From positions 186,001 through 250,000 of the forward strand of contig RXIV01000002.1 of assembly GCA_003989085.1 (NCBI GenBank): 64,000 nucleotides of DNA, given 5' to 3'. Within the stretch, counting starts at the first letter, position 1, and each line of letters opens with the position of its first letter. Position numbers and translations under genes: made by a program. Under the pieces are notes generated by a model. The model worked only from the letters and a program-made list of their open reading frames with translations. It was not told where the DNA came from and ran no database searches. This DNA comes from Candidatus Competibacteraceae bacterium. GTDB lineage: Bacteria > Pseudomonadota > Gammaproteobacteria > Competibacterales > Competibacteraceae. Shown in pieces: positions 9,139 through 17,896 of this stretch.

Positions 9139-11874
9139 TCAATGCGCTTCATCCCAATTACTGCCAATACCAATATCCACTTCCAATGCTACTTTCAACA
9201 TCGCCGCCCCACTCATTAACCCACGGATGCACTTCCCCGCCTCTTCAACAACTGCTGGATCGGCTTCAAACACTAATTCATCATGTACTTGCATTAACAT
9301 CCGCACGGGCAAACCAGATTCATACAGCCAGTGATCAACCGCCAGCATTGCCCGTTTAATAATATCAGCGGCAGTGCCCTGCATTGGCGCGTTAATTGCC
9401 GCCCGTTCCGCTGCTTGTCGGTTCTGGGCATTGCGGGCGCGAATCTCCGGTAAATATAGCCGGCGGCCAAAGACGGTTTCCACATAGCCCTGTGCAATGG
9501 CCCTGTGGCGTGTATCGTCCATATAATCTTTCACTCCCGGATAGCGAGAAAAATAGCGGTTGACATAATCCTGAGCTGCACCACGTTCAATACCCAGTTG
9601 CCGGCCCAGTCCAAATGCCGACATTCCGTAAATCAACCCAAAGTTAATTGCTTTAGCGCTGCGCCGCTGTTCGGCATTCACCGCCTCTGGCGTTATTCCA
9701 AACACTTCGGCAGCAGTGGCGCGATGGACATCAGTCCCGGTGGCGAAGGCCTGTAATAGGCTGTCATCACCAGACAGGTGAGCCATGATGCGTAATTCGA
9801 TCTGAGAATAGTCCGCCGCCAGCATGACCCAACCCGGCTCCGGTACAAACGCCTGGCGAATGCGCCGCCCTTCCGGGCTGCGAATCGGGATGTTCTGCAA
9901 ATTGGGATCGGAAGACGACAACCGACCAGTGCTGGCGACAGCCTGCTGGTAGGAGGTATGCACTCGACCAGTACGCGGATGAATCTGCTCTGGTAGTCGG
10001 TCGGTATAAGTAGACTTGAGCTTACTCAATCCACGGTGTTCGAGAATAACTCGCGGCAAAGGATAGTCCAGCGCCAGCTCCTGTAACACATCCTCGGCAG
10101 TGGATGGCTGACCGCCTGGCGTTTTCTTGCCAACAGGTAGTCCCAACCGCTCAAACAGAATGCTTTGCAACTGTTTGGGCGAACCAAGATTAAAGCGCTC
10201 TCCAGCCAGTTCATGCGCTTGCTGCTCCAATGTCCATAAACGCTGGGCGAGTTCGCTGCTTTGCTGGCGCAGCGATGGCGCATCAACCCGCACCCCTATC
10301 CGCTCCACTCGCGCCAGAACTGAAATGAGCGGGATTTCCAGTTCTTCATAAAGCCGCCGCAGCTCCGGTTTTTCTTGCAAGCTCGGCCACAGGCGATAGT
10401 GCAGGCGCAACGCGACATCGGCATCCTCAGCCGCATAAGGGCCAGCCTGCTCCAATGCGACTTCATTAAAATGCAATTGTTTTGCACCTTTTCCTGCCAC
10501 GTCTTCGTAATGAATCGTGCGCAGATTTAGATGCCGTTCCGCCAATGAATCCAGATCATGGCGGGTCGTCGAATCCAGCACATAGGATTGCAGTAAGGTA
10601 TCGTGGCGAATGCCCCGCAGGGCAATATCGTGATTGGCGAGAACGTGCAGATCGTATTTCAGATGCTGGCCCACTTTAATCCTGGCCGGGTCTTCCAGCA
10701 ATGGGCGCAATTGCTCTAGCACCCGCTCCCGGTTTAATTGATCGGGAGCACCGGGGTAATCGTGGGCCAGCGGGATATAGGCGGCCTCACTGGGCGTTAC
10801 CGCGAATGACACGCCGACGATCCGGGCATCCAGATAATTCAGACTGGTAGTTTCGGTATCGAAGGCGATCAACTCTGCCGCTTGCAATCGCGCCAACCAG
10901 CCATCCAGTGCGGCTTGATCGAGAATCAACGAATAACTGGGTGATAAAGATTCAACCCTTAGTCCTAATTCCGATCCTTCTGGTGAGAGAGAGGCACCGG
11001 GAAAATGAGCAGTTGTTGTCCCCTCGGTTAATTCCCGTAGCCAGGATCGGAATTCATAGCGATCATACAATGCCCGTAGAACGGTCACATCAGGTAGCGT
11101 GCGTTTTAAATCCGCAATGGTGACGGGCAACGGCACATTGCAATCCAGCGTCGCCAGCTGCCGGGACAACGGCAATTGCGCCAATCCAGCGCGGAGCTTG
11201 TCACCGATCTTGCCAGGAATTGCGGCGGCATTGGCAATCAACTGATCCAGCGAACCGTATTGACGCAGCCATTTAGCCGCGGTGACCGGCCCTACGCCAG
11301 CAACGCCGGGAATGTTGTCAGCACTGTCGCCGACCAGCGCCAGCCAATCCACCATCAGCGCCGGCGGCACACCAAACTTCTCCTCGACCTTGGCAGCATC
11401 GGTCAACGTGTTCTTCATGGTGTCCAGCAACCGCACCCGCTCGCTCACCAGTTGCGCCAAGTCCTTGTCACCGCTCACGATCAGCACCGGCAGCCCTTGA
11501 GCGGTCGCCTGTCGGGTCAAGGTACCAATCACGTCGTCGGCCTCCACCCCGACGATTTGCAGCAATGGCAAACCCAAAGCGCGAATAAAGTCATGGAGCG
11601 GCGCGATCTGCTGAATCAAATCTGGGTCCAACGGCGGACGGTGCGCCTTGTAAGCGGCAAATTGCACATGGCGGAAGGTTTTACCGGGCGCATCGAAAAT
11701 CACAGCCAGCGCCTCCGGCTGATCCTCCGCCAACAACCGCCGCAGCATATTCAGCACCCCGTACAGCGCCCCGGTCGGTTCGCCAGCAGAGGTCGTCAGC
11801 GGCGGCAGTGCGTTGAATGCCCGATGCAGCCAGGAAGAACCATCGATCAGAATCAGTGGTTTAGGTACGGTCAT
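9139..11874 (-). CDS. polA: DNA polymerase I
   Basis: 911 residues, the usual length for a three-domain Pol I. The N-terminal 5'-nuclease (1 to about 290) begins LILIDGSSWLHRAF and carries EADDVIGTL. The 3'-5' exonuclease domain (about 320-500) keeps the metal-binding Asp/Glu in IAFDTETTSL, so proofreading should be active. The polymerase domain has motif A DYSQIELRIMAHL (near 690), motif B RRSAKAINFGLIYG and motif C MQVHDELVFEAD (near 860). It fills gaps in Okazaki-fragment processing and excision repair. Its ATG immediately follows the stop of atpC (TAGATG), an unusual arrangement implying co-transcription. The 3' end of the gene is somewhat AT-richer than its beginning. Confidence 0.98.
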   Translation of the reverse strand: MTVPKPLILIDGSSWLHRAFNALPPLTTSAGEPTGALYGVLNMLRRLLAEDQPEALAVIFDAPGKTFRHVQFAAYKAHRPPLDPDLIQQIAPLHDFIRALGLPLLQIVGVEADDVIGTLTRQATAQGLPVLIVSGDKDLAQLVSERVRLLDTMKNTLTDAAKVEEKFGVPPALMVDWLALVGDSADNIPGVAGVGPVTAAKWLRQYGSLDQLIANAAAIPGKIGDKLRAGLAQLPLSRQLATLDCNVPLPVTIADLKRTLPDVTVLRALYDRYEFRSWLRELTEGTTTAHFPGASLSPEGSELGLRVESLSPSYSLILDQAALDGWLARLQAAELIAFDTETTSLNYLDARIVGVSFAVTPSEAAYIPLAHDYPGAPDQLNRERVLEQLRPLLEDPARIKVGQHLKYDLHVLANHDIALRGIRHDTLLQSYVLDSTTRHDLDSLAERHLNLRTIHYEDVAGKGAKQLHFNEVALEQAGPYAAEDADVALRLHYRLWPSLQEKPELRRLYEELEIPLISVLARVERIGVRVDAPSLRQQSSELAQRLWTLEQQAHELAGERFNLGSPKQLQSILFERLGLPVGKKTPGGQPSTAEDVLQELALDYPLPRVILEHRGLSKLKSTYTDRLPEQIHPRTGRVHTSYQQAVASTGRLSSSDPNLQNIPIRSPEGRRIRQAFVPEPGWVMLAADYSQIELRIMAHLSGDDSLLQAFATGTDVHRATAAEVFGITPEAVNAEQRRSAKAINFGLIYGMSAFGLGRQLGIERGAAQDYVNRYFSRYPGVKDYMDDTRHRAIAQGYVETVFGRRLYLPEIRARNAQNRQAAERAAINAPMQGTAADIIKRAMLAVDHWLYESGLPVRMLMQVHDELVFEADPAVVEEAGKCIRGLMSGAAMLKVALEVDIGIGSNWDEAH

Positions 11875-12300
11875 CTACTTGCCCAGCTTGGAACCGGTGC
11901 GGCGCAACCGGTCAATGGCCTGCAACTGCGCAGTGGCCTGCACCAGCGTCTCGGCGCATTGCCGATCGCTCAACCGGTTTTGCCAGGCCCGCAGCGCCGC
12001 CTCACGGGCGCGGACGGCTGCCGTCTCATCAAGATTGGCGGCGTCCTCAGCGTATTCAGCCAACACCGTTACGGTGCGTGGCTGCACCTCCAGCAAACCA
12101 CCGGAGACGTAGAACACTTGCATTTCAGTAGCGGAAATCTGAATCCGCACCTGCCCCGGTTTCAGCCGGGCCAGCAACGGACTGTGACCAGGCAGAATGC
12201 CGATCTCGCCCAGCTCCGCTGTGGCGACCACCATTTGCGCCCGCCCGGAAAACAGTTCTTTTTCCGCACTGACCACGTCCACATGCACCGTAAGCGCCAT
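11875..12300 (-). CDS. atpC: F1Fo ATP synthase epsilon subunit, detached from the atp operon
   Basis: 141 residues starting MALTVHVDVVSAEKELFSG, very close to classical epsilon subunits. The N-terminal beta-sandwich contains GEIGILPGHSPLL and the C-terminal helix-turn-helix is present. GAGGGTGA about seven bases upstream supports this ATG over one 13 codons earlier. Epsilon is the rotor-stalk subunit that couples and inhibits the F1 head. In most gammaproteobacteria it is the last gene of atpIBEFHAGDC, but here no atpD or other atp gene precedes it. Upstream lies an AT-rich intergenic region and a gene on the other strand. It could be the only epsilon, moved by rearrangement, or a second copy. 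Confidence 0.95.
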   Translation of the reverse strand: MALTVHVDVVSAEKELFSGRAQMVVATAELGEIGILPGHSPLLARLKPGQVRIQISATEMQVFYVSGGLLEVQPRTVTVLAEYAEDAANLDETAAVRAREAALRAWQNRLSDRQCAETLVQATAQLQAIDRLRRTGSKLGK

Positions 12301-12342
12301 TGCCGGTTCACCCTCGTTCAAAATTGCCCGTTTAGGCAACGA

Positions 12343-12417
12343 TTAAGTCCGATTAATCATGCGCACGATAGCCAGAATAATTCGATCCAGTAATTCCCGT
12401 AAACTCGTTTTATTCAT
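12343..12417 (-). CDS. possible 24-residue leader or small protein upstream of atpC
   Basis: A 25-codon reading frame (MNKTSLRELLDRIILAIVRM, then four residues) ends only a few bases before the alternative upstream start of atpC. It has a weak purine-rich GGAAAG six to seven bases upstream. The peptide would be basic and amphipathic. It could be a translated leader for atpC-polA or a tiny membrane-associated protein. There is no homology argument, so this is a weak call. Confidence 0.3.
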   Translation of the reverse strand: MNKTSLRELLDRIILAIVRMINRT

Positions 12418-12554
12418 GGCTTTCCACTTTTAGCATTGATTTTTAAATGGATAATTGCTTTAAAAAAAAAGTGATTAGCATCAAATTTACTTTACATTTC
12501 TGCCTAATTAGATTGCTTTTGCGTGTAGTGATTTGATCACACTATACTTTTTCA

Positions 12555-12583
12555 TTGATAGTCAATATCATCGAAAATAATAT
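12555..12583 (+). promoter_or_regulatory. sigma-70 type promoter of the repeat-bearing membrane protein
   Basis: TTGATA and TAATAT are separated by exactly 17 bases in very AT-rich sequence, 40 bases upstream of a gene with a strong ribosome-binding site (TAGGAGGTG). Confidence 0.6.
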
Positions 12584-12623
12584 CTTTATAAGTTTATTTG
12601 CATCATTTTATAGGAGGTGTTTC

Positions 12624-12974
12624 ATGATCCCGAAACCACTCTATCAACTACTGCCCTATGGCTACATAGTGTTGGGGCTAGTGGCCATAATCAGTCTGGA
12701 AAACAGATGGGGCAATCTCAGCGGGTTAATTCTCATTGTGGCCGGTATTGTGGTCCACCAGCTCCGCGCCCGTAACCGCGCCCACAACAAGTTGTTCCAC
12801 AAGATCAATCATGGGCGCCCCACGCAATCCGAACTGCATGGCGCGGCGGAACCCAGATCGCGGCGGTCAATGCCAGAGCCAGCCTCGCGGCGGTCAATGC
12901 CAGAGCCGGTATCGCGACGGTCAATGCCCGAACCACGTTCGGTCCGCACTGACCGGCCCTCCAGACGAGTCTAG
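12624..12974 (+). CDS. small two-helix membrane protein with C-terminal nonapeptide repeats
   Basis: 116 residues, unrecognised family. The start is fixed by TAGGAGGTG placed five bases before the ATG. Two hydrophobic helices (about 10-27 and 33-48) are followed by a basic cytoplasmic tail. In the tail SRRSMPEPx is repeated three times, encoded by a 27-base tandem repeat, and it ends Arg-rich. Ser within an RRS context could be a kinase substrate, and a Hanks-type kinase is encoded 4 kb away, but this link is speculative. Function unknown. A good sigma-70 promoter lies just upstream, so it is likely expressed alone. Confidence 0.75.
   Translation: MIPKPLYQLLPYGYIVLGLVAIISLENRWGNLSGLILIVAGIVVHQLRARNRAHNKLFHKINHGRPTQSELHGAAEPRSRRSMPEPASRRSMPEPVSRRSMPEPRSVRTDRPSRRV
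12858..12938 (+). repeat. three tandem copies of a 27-base coding repeat
   Basis: Three consecutive 27-base units starting TCGCGGCGGTCAATGCCAGA, differing at a few positions and all in frame, encode SRRSMPEPA, SRRSMPEPV and SRRSMPEPR. Copy number may vary by slippage without breaking the frame. Confidence 0.9.
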
Positions 12975-13052
12975 TCATCAAGCCAATTCACCGGATCAAC
13001 CATTACCGGCGATGTCCAATGCTACATGGCCGGTAATGCGTCGTAGTACTGC

Positions 13053-13904
13053 TCAGCCCGCTAGCAGCCAGTCACGCACTACGGCAATTTGATCATCGGC
13101 CATCAGCGCCGGGGCGTGGCCCATGCCGGGAAATTCAATCAGCCGTGCTTTGGGGCCGCGTTCGGTCATCGTCATGGCATCAGCGTGATCCAACACATCG
13201 GAATACTCGCCGCGCAGCACCAGCGTCGGGCAGGCGATCGCATCCCAGAGCGGCCACAGATCGATGTCCTTCAAATCCAGTTTCTTGAAGTTTTCAGCGA
13301 TACCGGGATCGTAGGCCATCGCGTAGCGGCCATCGTCCAACTGCCGAGAACTGTGAACAGTCATATGCCGCCACTGCTCATCCGTCAGCTTGCCAAATGG
13401 AGCGGCAATCGTCCGCATGAACCGCTCCATTTTCTCAATGCTGTCATAGGCGACGATCTGCCCGACATAAGCGGCGACCCGTTGCAAACCAGCGGCAGGG
13501 ATGCGCGGACCAATGTCGTTGATGACCAGTTTATGAATCGGCGCACCAGAATAACTGGCCAGGAAAATCCCGATCAACCCGCCCATTGAGGTGCCAACCC
13601 AATCGATCCGTTCCGCGTCGATCCGCGCCACCAGCATCGCCAGATCGTTGACATACAGCGGATAGGTGTAATCGGTCTTGTCACTCAGCCAATCACTCTG
13701 GCCGCGTCCGACGATATCCGGGCAAATCACCCGGTAATCTTGCTCCAGCGCAGCCGCCAGAAAGTCGAAATCGCGCCCGGTGCGGGTCAGGCCATGCGCG
13801 CAAATCAGCACCTTTGGATTGGCGGAATCGCCCCATTCAGTGTAATGCACCCGGTGGAAGCCATGCGGACCCAGGGCGCGATAATAGCGGGAAGTCATGC
13901 TCAT
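13053..13904 (-). CDS. alpha/beta hydrolase
   Basis: 283 residues with the complete alpha/beta-hydrolase pattern. The oxyanion-hole region is ICAHGLTRTGRDFD, the nucleophile elbow GTSMGG lies near residue 104, a late acid follows LVLRGEYSDVLDHAD, and the catalytic His is in FPGMGHAPAL. No signal peptide. The family includes esterases, C-C hydrolases and haloperoxidase-like enzymes, and the substrate cannot be read from sequence. It is divergent from another hydrolase gene, the two sharing a 63-base intergenic region. Confidence 0.88.
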   Translation of the reverse strand: MSMTSRYYRALGPHGFHRVHYTEWGDSANPKVLICAHGLTRTGRDFDFLAAALEQDYRVICPDIVGRGQSDWLSDKTDYTYPLYVNDLAMLVARIDAERIDWVGTSMGGLIGIFLASYSGAPIHKLVINDIGPRIPAAGLQRVAAYVGQIVAYDSIEKMERFMRTIAAPFGKLTDEQWRHMTVHSSRQLDDGRYAMAYDPGIAENFKKLDLKDIDLWPLWDAIACPTLVLRGEYSDVLDHADAMTMTERGPKARLIEFPGMGHAPALMADDQIAVVRDWLLAG

Positions 13905-13967
13905 CTGATGCTCTCCAGAACAGGGATAGTCGTGGCATTATCCAGCAAGCACAGCGAGGTGACTATA

Positions 13968-14753
13968 ATGGGCGGTCATTACGCGATAGGGAGCGAAACG
14001 GACATGGCAACGTTGCATTACACCGAGGCCGGTCAGGGTGATCCGCTGCTTCTGCTACACAGCGGCGGGATGAGCGGGGCCGAGTGGACACCACAAGTTG
14101 CCTTATTTGCCCGCCAGTTCCGGGTCATCATCCCCGATCATCTGGGACATGGCCGCAGTCCGATGGTGGCTGAAACCTTGACCATTGCCGATTTGGGCCG
14201 GGCAGCGCTGGAGCTGTTGGATGAACTGGGTCTGCCTCAAACCAGCCTGGTCGGTTCGTCGCTGGGTGGAGCGGTGGCGCTATGGCTGACCGTCCATCAC
14301 CCCGACCGGGTGAACAAGCTGGTGCTATACCGGGTAGGCTATCGCAAGGATGCGGCCAGCCACGCCGGCACCCGCAGCATGGCGGACCCAGCTTATTGGC
14401 GCGGCGTCGGAATGCACCGCTGGTTGAGCGACATCCATCAGCCGCAAGGCGGACCGGACGCCTGGCAAACGGTGATCCGGCGGGTATCCGAAGCGCTGGA
14501 TCCGGAAACGACCGATCACGCCCACGATCTGGAGACCCTGCGGCGCATCGATCAACCCACCCTGCTGATCGTCGGCGACCGCGATCCCGTTGCACCGCTA
14601 GAGCAGATTCTGGAGATGTTCAGAATCATGCCCAACGCCGGGTTGTGGGTCATGCCCTGTGCGACCCACGTTACTGCGTCCAATACCTGGCGGGCGGAAT
14701 CGTTCGCAGTGGAAGTAACGCGATTTTTACAGCGACGGAAGCAACAGTCCTGA
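13968..14753 (+). CDS. alpha/beta hydrolase
   Basis: 261 residues from an ATG preceded by GAGGTGA six bases upstream. A second in-frame ATG twelve codons later (MATLHYTEAGQGD) also has a GGGAG and would suit the family equally well. The hydrolase core is clear: LLLLHSGGMSG for the oxyanion hole, nucleophile elbow GSSLGG near residue 95, acid in IVGDRDPVAP near 204 and His in CATHVTA near 233. It resembles 3-oxoadipate enol-lactonase/esterase-type hydrolases. No pathway partners are adjacent. Divergent from another hydrolase of the same fold with limited similarity, so a recent duplication is unlikely. Confidence 0.85.
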   Translation: MGGHYAIGSETDMATLHYTEAGQGDPLLLLHSGGMSGAEWTPQVALFARQFRVIIPDHLGHGRSPMVAETLTIADLGRAALELLDELGLPQTSLVGSSLGGAVALWLTVHHPDRVNKLVLYRVGYRKDAASHAGTRSMADPAYWRGVGMHRWLSDIHQPQGGPDAWQTVIRRVSEALDPETTDHAHDLETLRRIDQPTLLIVGDRDPVAPLEQILEMFRIMPNAGLWVMPCATHVTASNTWRAESFAVEVTRFLQRRKQQS

Positions 14754-14877
14754 TTGACCCGTTTTGCTTTACGCAGGCGCTGGCCTTGGTATGGCGGCGC
14801 CACGGCCTTGATAGGGTCTCCGCGTCATCAAGGAACCCACCGGATGAATCGGACAATGGCGACGCAAAACGCCTGAT

Positions 14878-15642
14878 TCAGCGCCCCTCTAGCATTTCAC
14901 CCAAGGTGCGGGTTAGCAAACTTAAATCCTGATCCCGCGACAAGGTATGTTCACCGTCCTTAACCAGAATCAGCCGCACGTCGGGACTGGTCAGCTTCTC
15001 GACAACCTGCAAGCTGGTCCGCCACGGCACATCCGCATCAGCCATGCCGTGAATCAAGCGCACCGGGCAATGAATCGGTAATTCCACCCGATTCAGCAAC
15101 TGTTGCGATTTTGCCTCCTCGATCAGCTTCAGCGTAATAAGGTACGGATCGCCGTAGGGACAAGGCAGGCTGATCATCCGCTCGCGCCGCAGTTGCTCTC
15201 GCAACCCCTCGTCCAGTTGTTCCCACAACAGATACTCGGTGAAGTCCGCCGCACAGGCCAGACCAAGCAGACCGGCGATTCGCTCCGGGCGTGCCAGCGC
15301 CGTCAGCAGCATCAGCCACCCGCCCATCGAGGAACCGACCAGAATCTGCGGCCCTTCGGTCAATTGATCGAGCACGGCCAGCGCTTCCCTCGCCCACTGG
15401 CCAATCGTGCCCTCTTTAAACTGACCACTGGATGCGCCGTGGCCGGAGTAATCAAAGCGGACGAAGGCCCGACCACGTTCCCGACACCAATGCTCCAAGG
15501 TCGTCGCCTTGGTCCCCGTCATGTCGGACGTGAATCCGCCGAGGAAGATCACGCCCGGCGTCGAACCCGGACTACGGTGATAAGCCAATGTCTGACCATC
15601 GGCCATCGGCCATCGTGCTGGTTGTGGCAAAAGAATCGGCAT
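14878..15642 (-). CDS. alpha/beta hydrolase (ABHD10/carboxylesterase-like), coupled to sirtuin
   Basis: 254 residues beginning MPILLPQPARW. The start overlaps the sirtuin stop by one base (TGATG), which indicates translational coupling, and a longer upstream frame is just read-through of sirtuin sequence. Features are GVIFLGGFTSDMTGTK for the oxyanion region, DYSGHGASSG, nucleophile elbow GSSMGG near residue 102, acid in LIHGMADADVPW and His in VKDGEHTLSRD. This set matches ABHD10-like acyl-thioesterases/esterases. Pairing with an NAD-dependent deacylase suggests a joint role in removing acyl groups from proteins or metabolites (inference). Confidence 0.87.
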   Translation of the reverse strand: MPILLPQPARWPMADGQTLAYHRSPGSTPGVIFLGGFTSDMTGTKATTLEHWCRERGRAFVRFDYSGHGASSGQFKEGTIGQWAREALAVLDQLTEGPQILVGSSMGGWLMLLTALARPERIAGLLGLACAADFTEYLLWEQLDEGLREQLRRERMISLPCPYGDPYLITLKLIEEAKSQQLLNRVELPIHCPVRLIHGMADADVPWRTSLQVVEKLTSPDVRLILVKDGEHTLSRDQDLSLLTRTLGEMLEGR

Positions 15643-16397
15643 CAGGCAACGACTCCCCAGGTTTGGGCGATCAGCTCGGGCAGCACAACCCCGGCAGCGC
15701 CATTCAGACTGAACGTGACATGGGGACTGAGCGGCGTCGGTTGTGGATTGATTTCCACCACCATTGCCCCGGCGGTAAGTGCGGTAAACGGCAGATCGGC
15801 GGCGGGGTAAACCAGAGATGAAGTGCCCACGCTGAAAAAGACTTCCGCTTGGGTAGCGGCCTTCTCCGCCGCTCGCAACACGCCCGCCGGCAGCATTTCC
15901 CCAAACCACACCACATCGGGCCGCAACAGCCCACCACAGCGCGGGCAGCGCGGTGGAATTTCCGCACTTTCCAGCGCCGGGTTTTCCACTGGACAATCTT
16001 CGCTGAAACATTTGGCACGGAACAGATTGCCGTGCAGTTCCAGAATCTGGTGGCTGCCGGCGCGACGGTGCAGACCATCTACGTTCTGGGTGATCAGGGT
16101 GAAGTCGGCGATCCGCCGTTCCATCTCAACCAAGGCCAGATGACCGGGATTGGGTTCAGCCTGCCGCACCCGCTCCTGTCGCCATTGATACCAGTCCCAG
16201 ACTAATTGCGGATTGCGCCGAAAAGCGTCCGGCGTCGCTAATTCTTCCGGGTTATAGCGCGCCCACAGCCCAGTCTGGGCCTCGCGGAAAGTGGGAACGC
16301 CGCTTTCAGCGGAAATACCGGCCCCGGTCAGCACTGCAACCCGGCGGGCGGAGCGCAGACGACGAATCAGATCAATGGGAAGCTGGGCTTCACTCAT
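15642..16397 (-). CDS. cobB: NAD-dependent protein deacylase (sirtuin, SIR2 family)
   Basis: 251 residues, full-length class III/bacterial sirtuin. NAD-binding GAGISAESGVPTFR lies near 20-35, the catalytic TQNVDGLHRRAGS has the proton-accepting His nearby in LELHGN, and four zinc Cys lie in AKCFSEDCP and PRCPRCGG. DVVWFGE and VGTSSLVYPAA are also conserved. The enzyme removes acyl groups from lysine, consuming NAD. Acetyl- and propionyl-CoA synthetases such as the prpE product in this window are classical targets of sirtuin deacylation, a plausible link. It is upstream of and coupled to an alpha/beta hydrolase. Confidence 0.95.
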   Translation of the reverse strand: MSEAQLPIDLIRRLRSARRVAVLTGAGISAESGVPTFREAQTGLWARYNPEELATPDAFRRNPQLVWDWYQWRQERVRQAEPNPGHLALVEMERRIADFTLITQNVDGLHRRAGSHQILELHGNLFRAKCFSEDCPVENPALESAEIPPRCPRCGGLLRPDVVWFGEMLPAGVLRAAEKAATQAEVFFSVGTSSLVYPAADLPFTALTAGAMVVEINPQPTPLSPHVTFSLNGAAGVVLPELIAQTWGVVA

Positions 16398-16649
16398 GGC
16401 AACGAGGTCTCCAAATAACGGGGGGTCAATCCTATTGAGGATAGCATGGCAGTCTGCGCCGCCTGATCCGCGCCAGCGGCCATCCCTTATCCGTGCTGGT
16501 CCAAATCGTCTGCTAAAGCGCAGGTATCCGCTGCAATCACGCTACACCCTGATAAAGTTAAAAGGTGGGCGGTCTTTCACCGACTGCCGGAATGCCGTTC
16601 CCGCGCATCAGCGAATCAATCCAAGCTCCCCCTTTTGGAGGAAAACCCC

Positions 16650-17774
16650 ATGCAGCGCCGTGATTTCATCAAGCAAGCCAGCCTCGGTCTGGCTGCCGCC
16701 ACCCCACTCATCGCCCAGGCTCAATCACAACCGGCTGCCCCGCCGCCCGCGCCGGTCGCCGGATCGCCGACTATCAAATGGCGGCTGGCGTCCAGTTTCC
16801 CCAAGAGCCTGGATACCATCTACGGCGCGGCGGAGGTGCTGACCCAGCGGATTGCTGAACTGACCGACGGCAAATTTGAAATCCGGGTGTTCGCTGGTGG
16901 CGAGATCGTGCCGGCCTTCGGGGTGCTGGACGCGGCGCAACAGAATACCGTGGAGTGCTGCCACACCTGCGGCTATTACTACCACGGCAAAAACAAAGCG
17001 TTTTCCATCGACACCGCCATTCCGTTTGGCCTGAATGCCCGGCAGATGAACGGCTGGTACTACTACGGCGATGGCCTAACGCTGAGCCGCGAGTTCTTCG
17101 CTAAATACAGCCTGATCAACTTCCCCGGCGGCAACACCGGGACGCAAATGGGTGGCTGGTTTCGCAAGGAAGTCAAAACGCTGGACGATCTCAAGGGTTT
17201 GAAGATGCGGATTCCGGGCTTTGGCGCTGAGGTATTCTCAGCACTGGGCGCAGTGCCGCAAGCCTTGCCCGGCGGGGAGATTTATCCGGCATTAGAGCGC
17301 GGCGCGATTGACGCCGCCGAATGGGTCGGGCCTTACGATGACGAGAAACTCGGTTTCTACAAGGTCGCCAAGTTCTACTATTACCCTGGCTGGTGGGAAC
17401 CCGGCCCGCAGATCAGCTTTTATGTCAACAAAGAGCAATGGGAAAAGCTGCCTAAAACCTATCAGGCGGCGTTTGAGGTTGCCGCCATGGAAGCCAACCT
17501 GCGAATGTTGGCCGCCTATGACGCCAAGAACCCGCCGGCAATGCAGCGCCTGGTGCAAAACGGGACGCAACTCAAGCGTTATCCTGATGATGTGATGAAG
17601 GCCGCTTATGAGGCGGCGGAAAAGATTTATGCCGAAGAGTCCGCCAAGAACCCGGATTTCAAGAAGCTCTACGATTCGCTGCGCACTTTCCAGCAACTCT
17701 CCGACATCTGGCTGAGCTTGCCGGAAGAAGCAATGGCTAACTTCATGCAGGCACAGATGCGGGTGAAAAAGTAA
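16650..17774 (+). CDS. dctP: TRAP transporter substrate-binding protein (DctP family), Tat-exported
   Basis: 374 residues. GGAGG eight bases upstream selects the ATG of MQRRDFIKQASLG, whose RRDFIK is a twin-arginine signal; an earlier in-frame ATG spans the ribosome site. The mature part has the DctP fold: IKWRLASSFPKSLDTI, FEIRVFAGGEIVPAFGVLDA, LKGLKMRIPGFGAEVF and IDAAEWVGPYDDEKLGFYKV. The sequence resembles the binding proteins for alpha-keto acids or monocarboxylates. It delivers substrate to a DctQ/DctM membrane pair, here encoded about 2-5 kb away on the other strand, with a chemoreceptor between. Substrate not determined. Confidence 0.93.
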   Translation: MQRRDFIKQASLGLAAATPLIAQAQSQPAAPPPAPVAGSPTIKWRLASSFPKSLDTIYGAAEVLTQRIAELTDGKFEIRVFAGGEIVPAFGVLDAAQQNTVECCHTCGYYYHGKNKAFSIDTAIPFGLNARQMNGWYYYGDGLTLSREFFAKYSLINFPGGNTGTQMGGWFRKEVKTLDDLKGLKMRIPGFGAEVFSALGAVPQALPGGEIYPALERGAIDAAEWVGPYDDEKLGFYKVAKFYYYPGWWEPGPQISFYVNKEQWEKLPKTYQAAFEVAAMEANLRMLAAYDAKNPPAMQRLVQNGTQLKRYPDDVMKAAYEAAEKIYAEESAKNPDFKKLYDSLRTFQQLSDIWLSLPEEAMANFMQAQMRVKK

Positions 17775-17795
17775 CCGGGTCAGGACGTACTGTGA

Positions 17796-17848
17796 AACGG
17801 GCGTCTTGCCCATTCCAACATGGCTTGGAATCCGGCGTTGCGCCCGTT
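17796..17848. repeat. long imperfect hairpin downstream of dctP
   Basis: Outer arms AACGGGCG and CGCCCGTT enclose inner arms ATTCCAA and TTGGAAT around a six-base loop. There is no T-run, so it may protect the 3' end of the dctP mRNA or be a REP-like unit rather than an intrinsic terminator. Confidence 0.55.
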
Positions 17849-17896
17849 GCTGGAGATCACAGTGAATCTGTCTGAATACCACCCTAATCCATTATT

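Noticed and set aside
11176..12393. 405-codon frame antisense to polA and atpC
   Set aside because: Gln/Arg-rich shadow translation spanning two conserved genes on the other strand.
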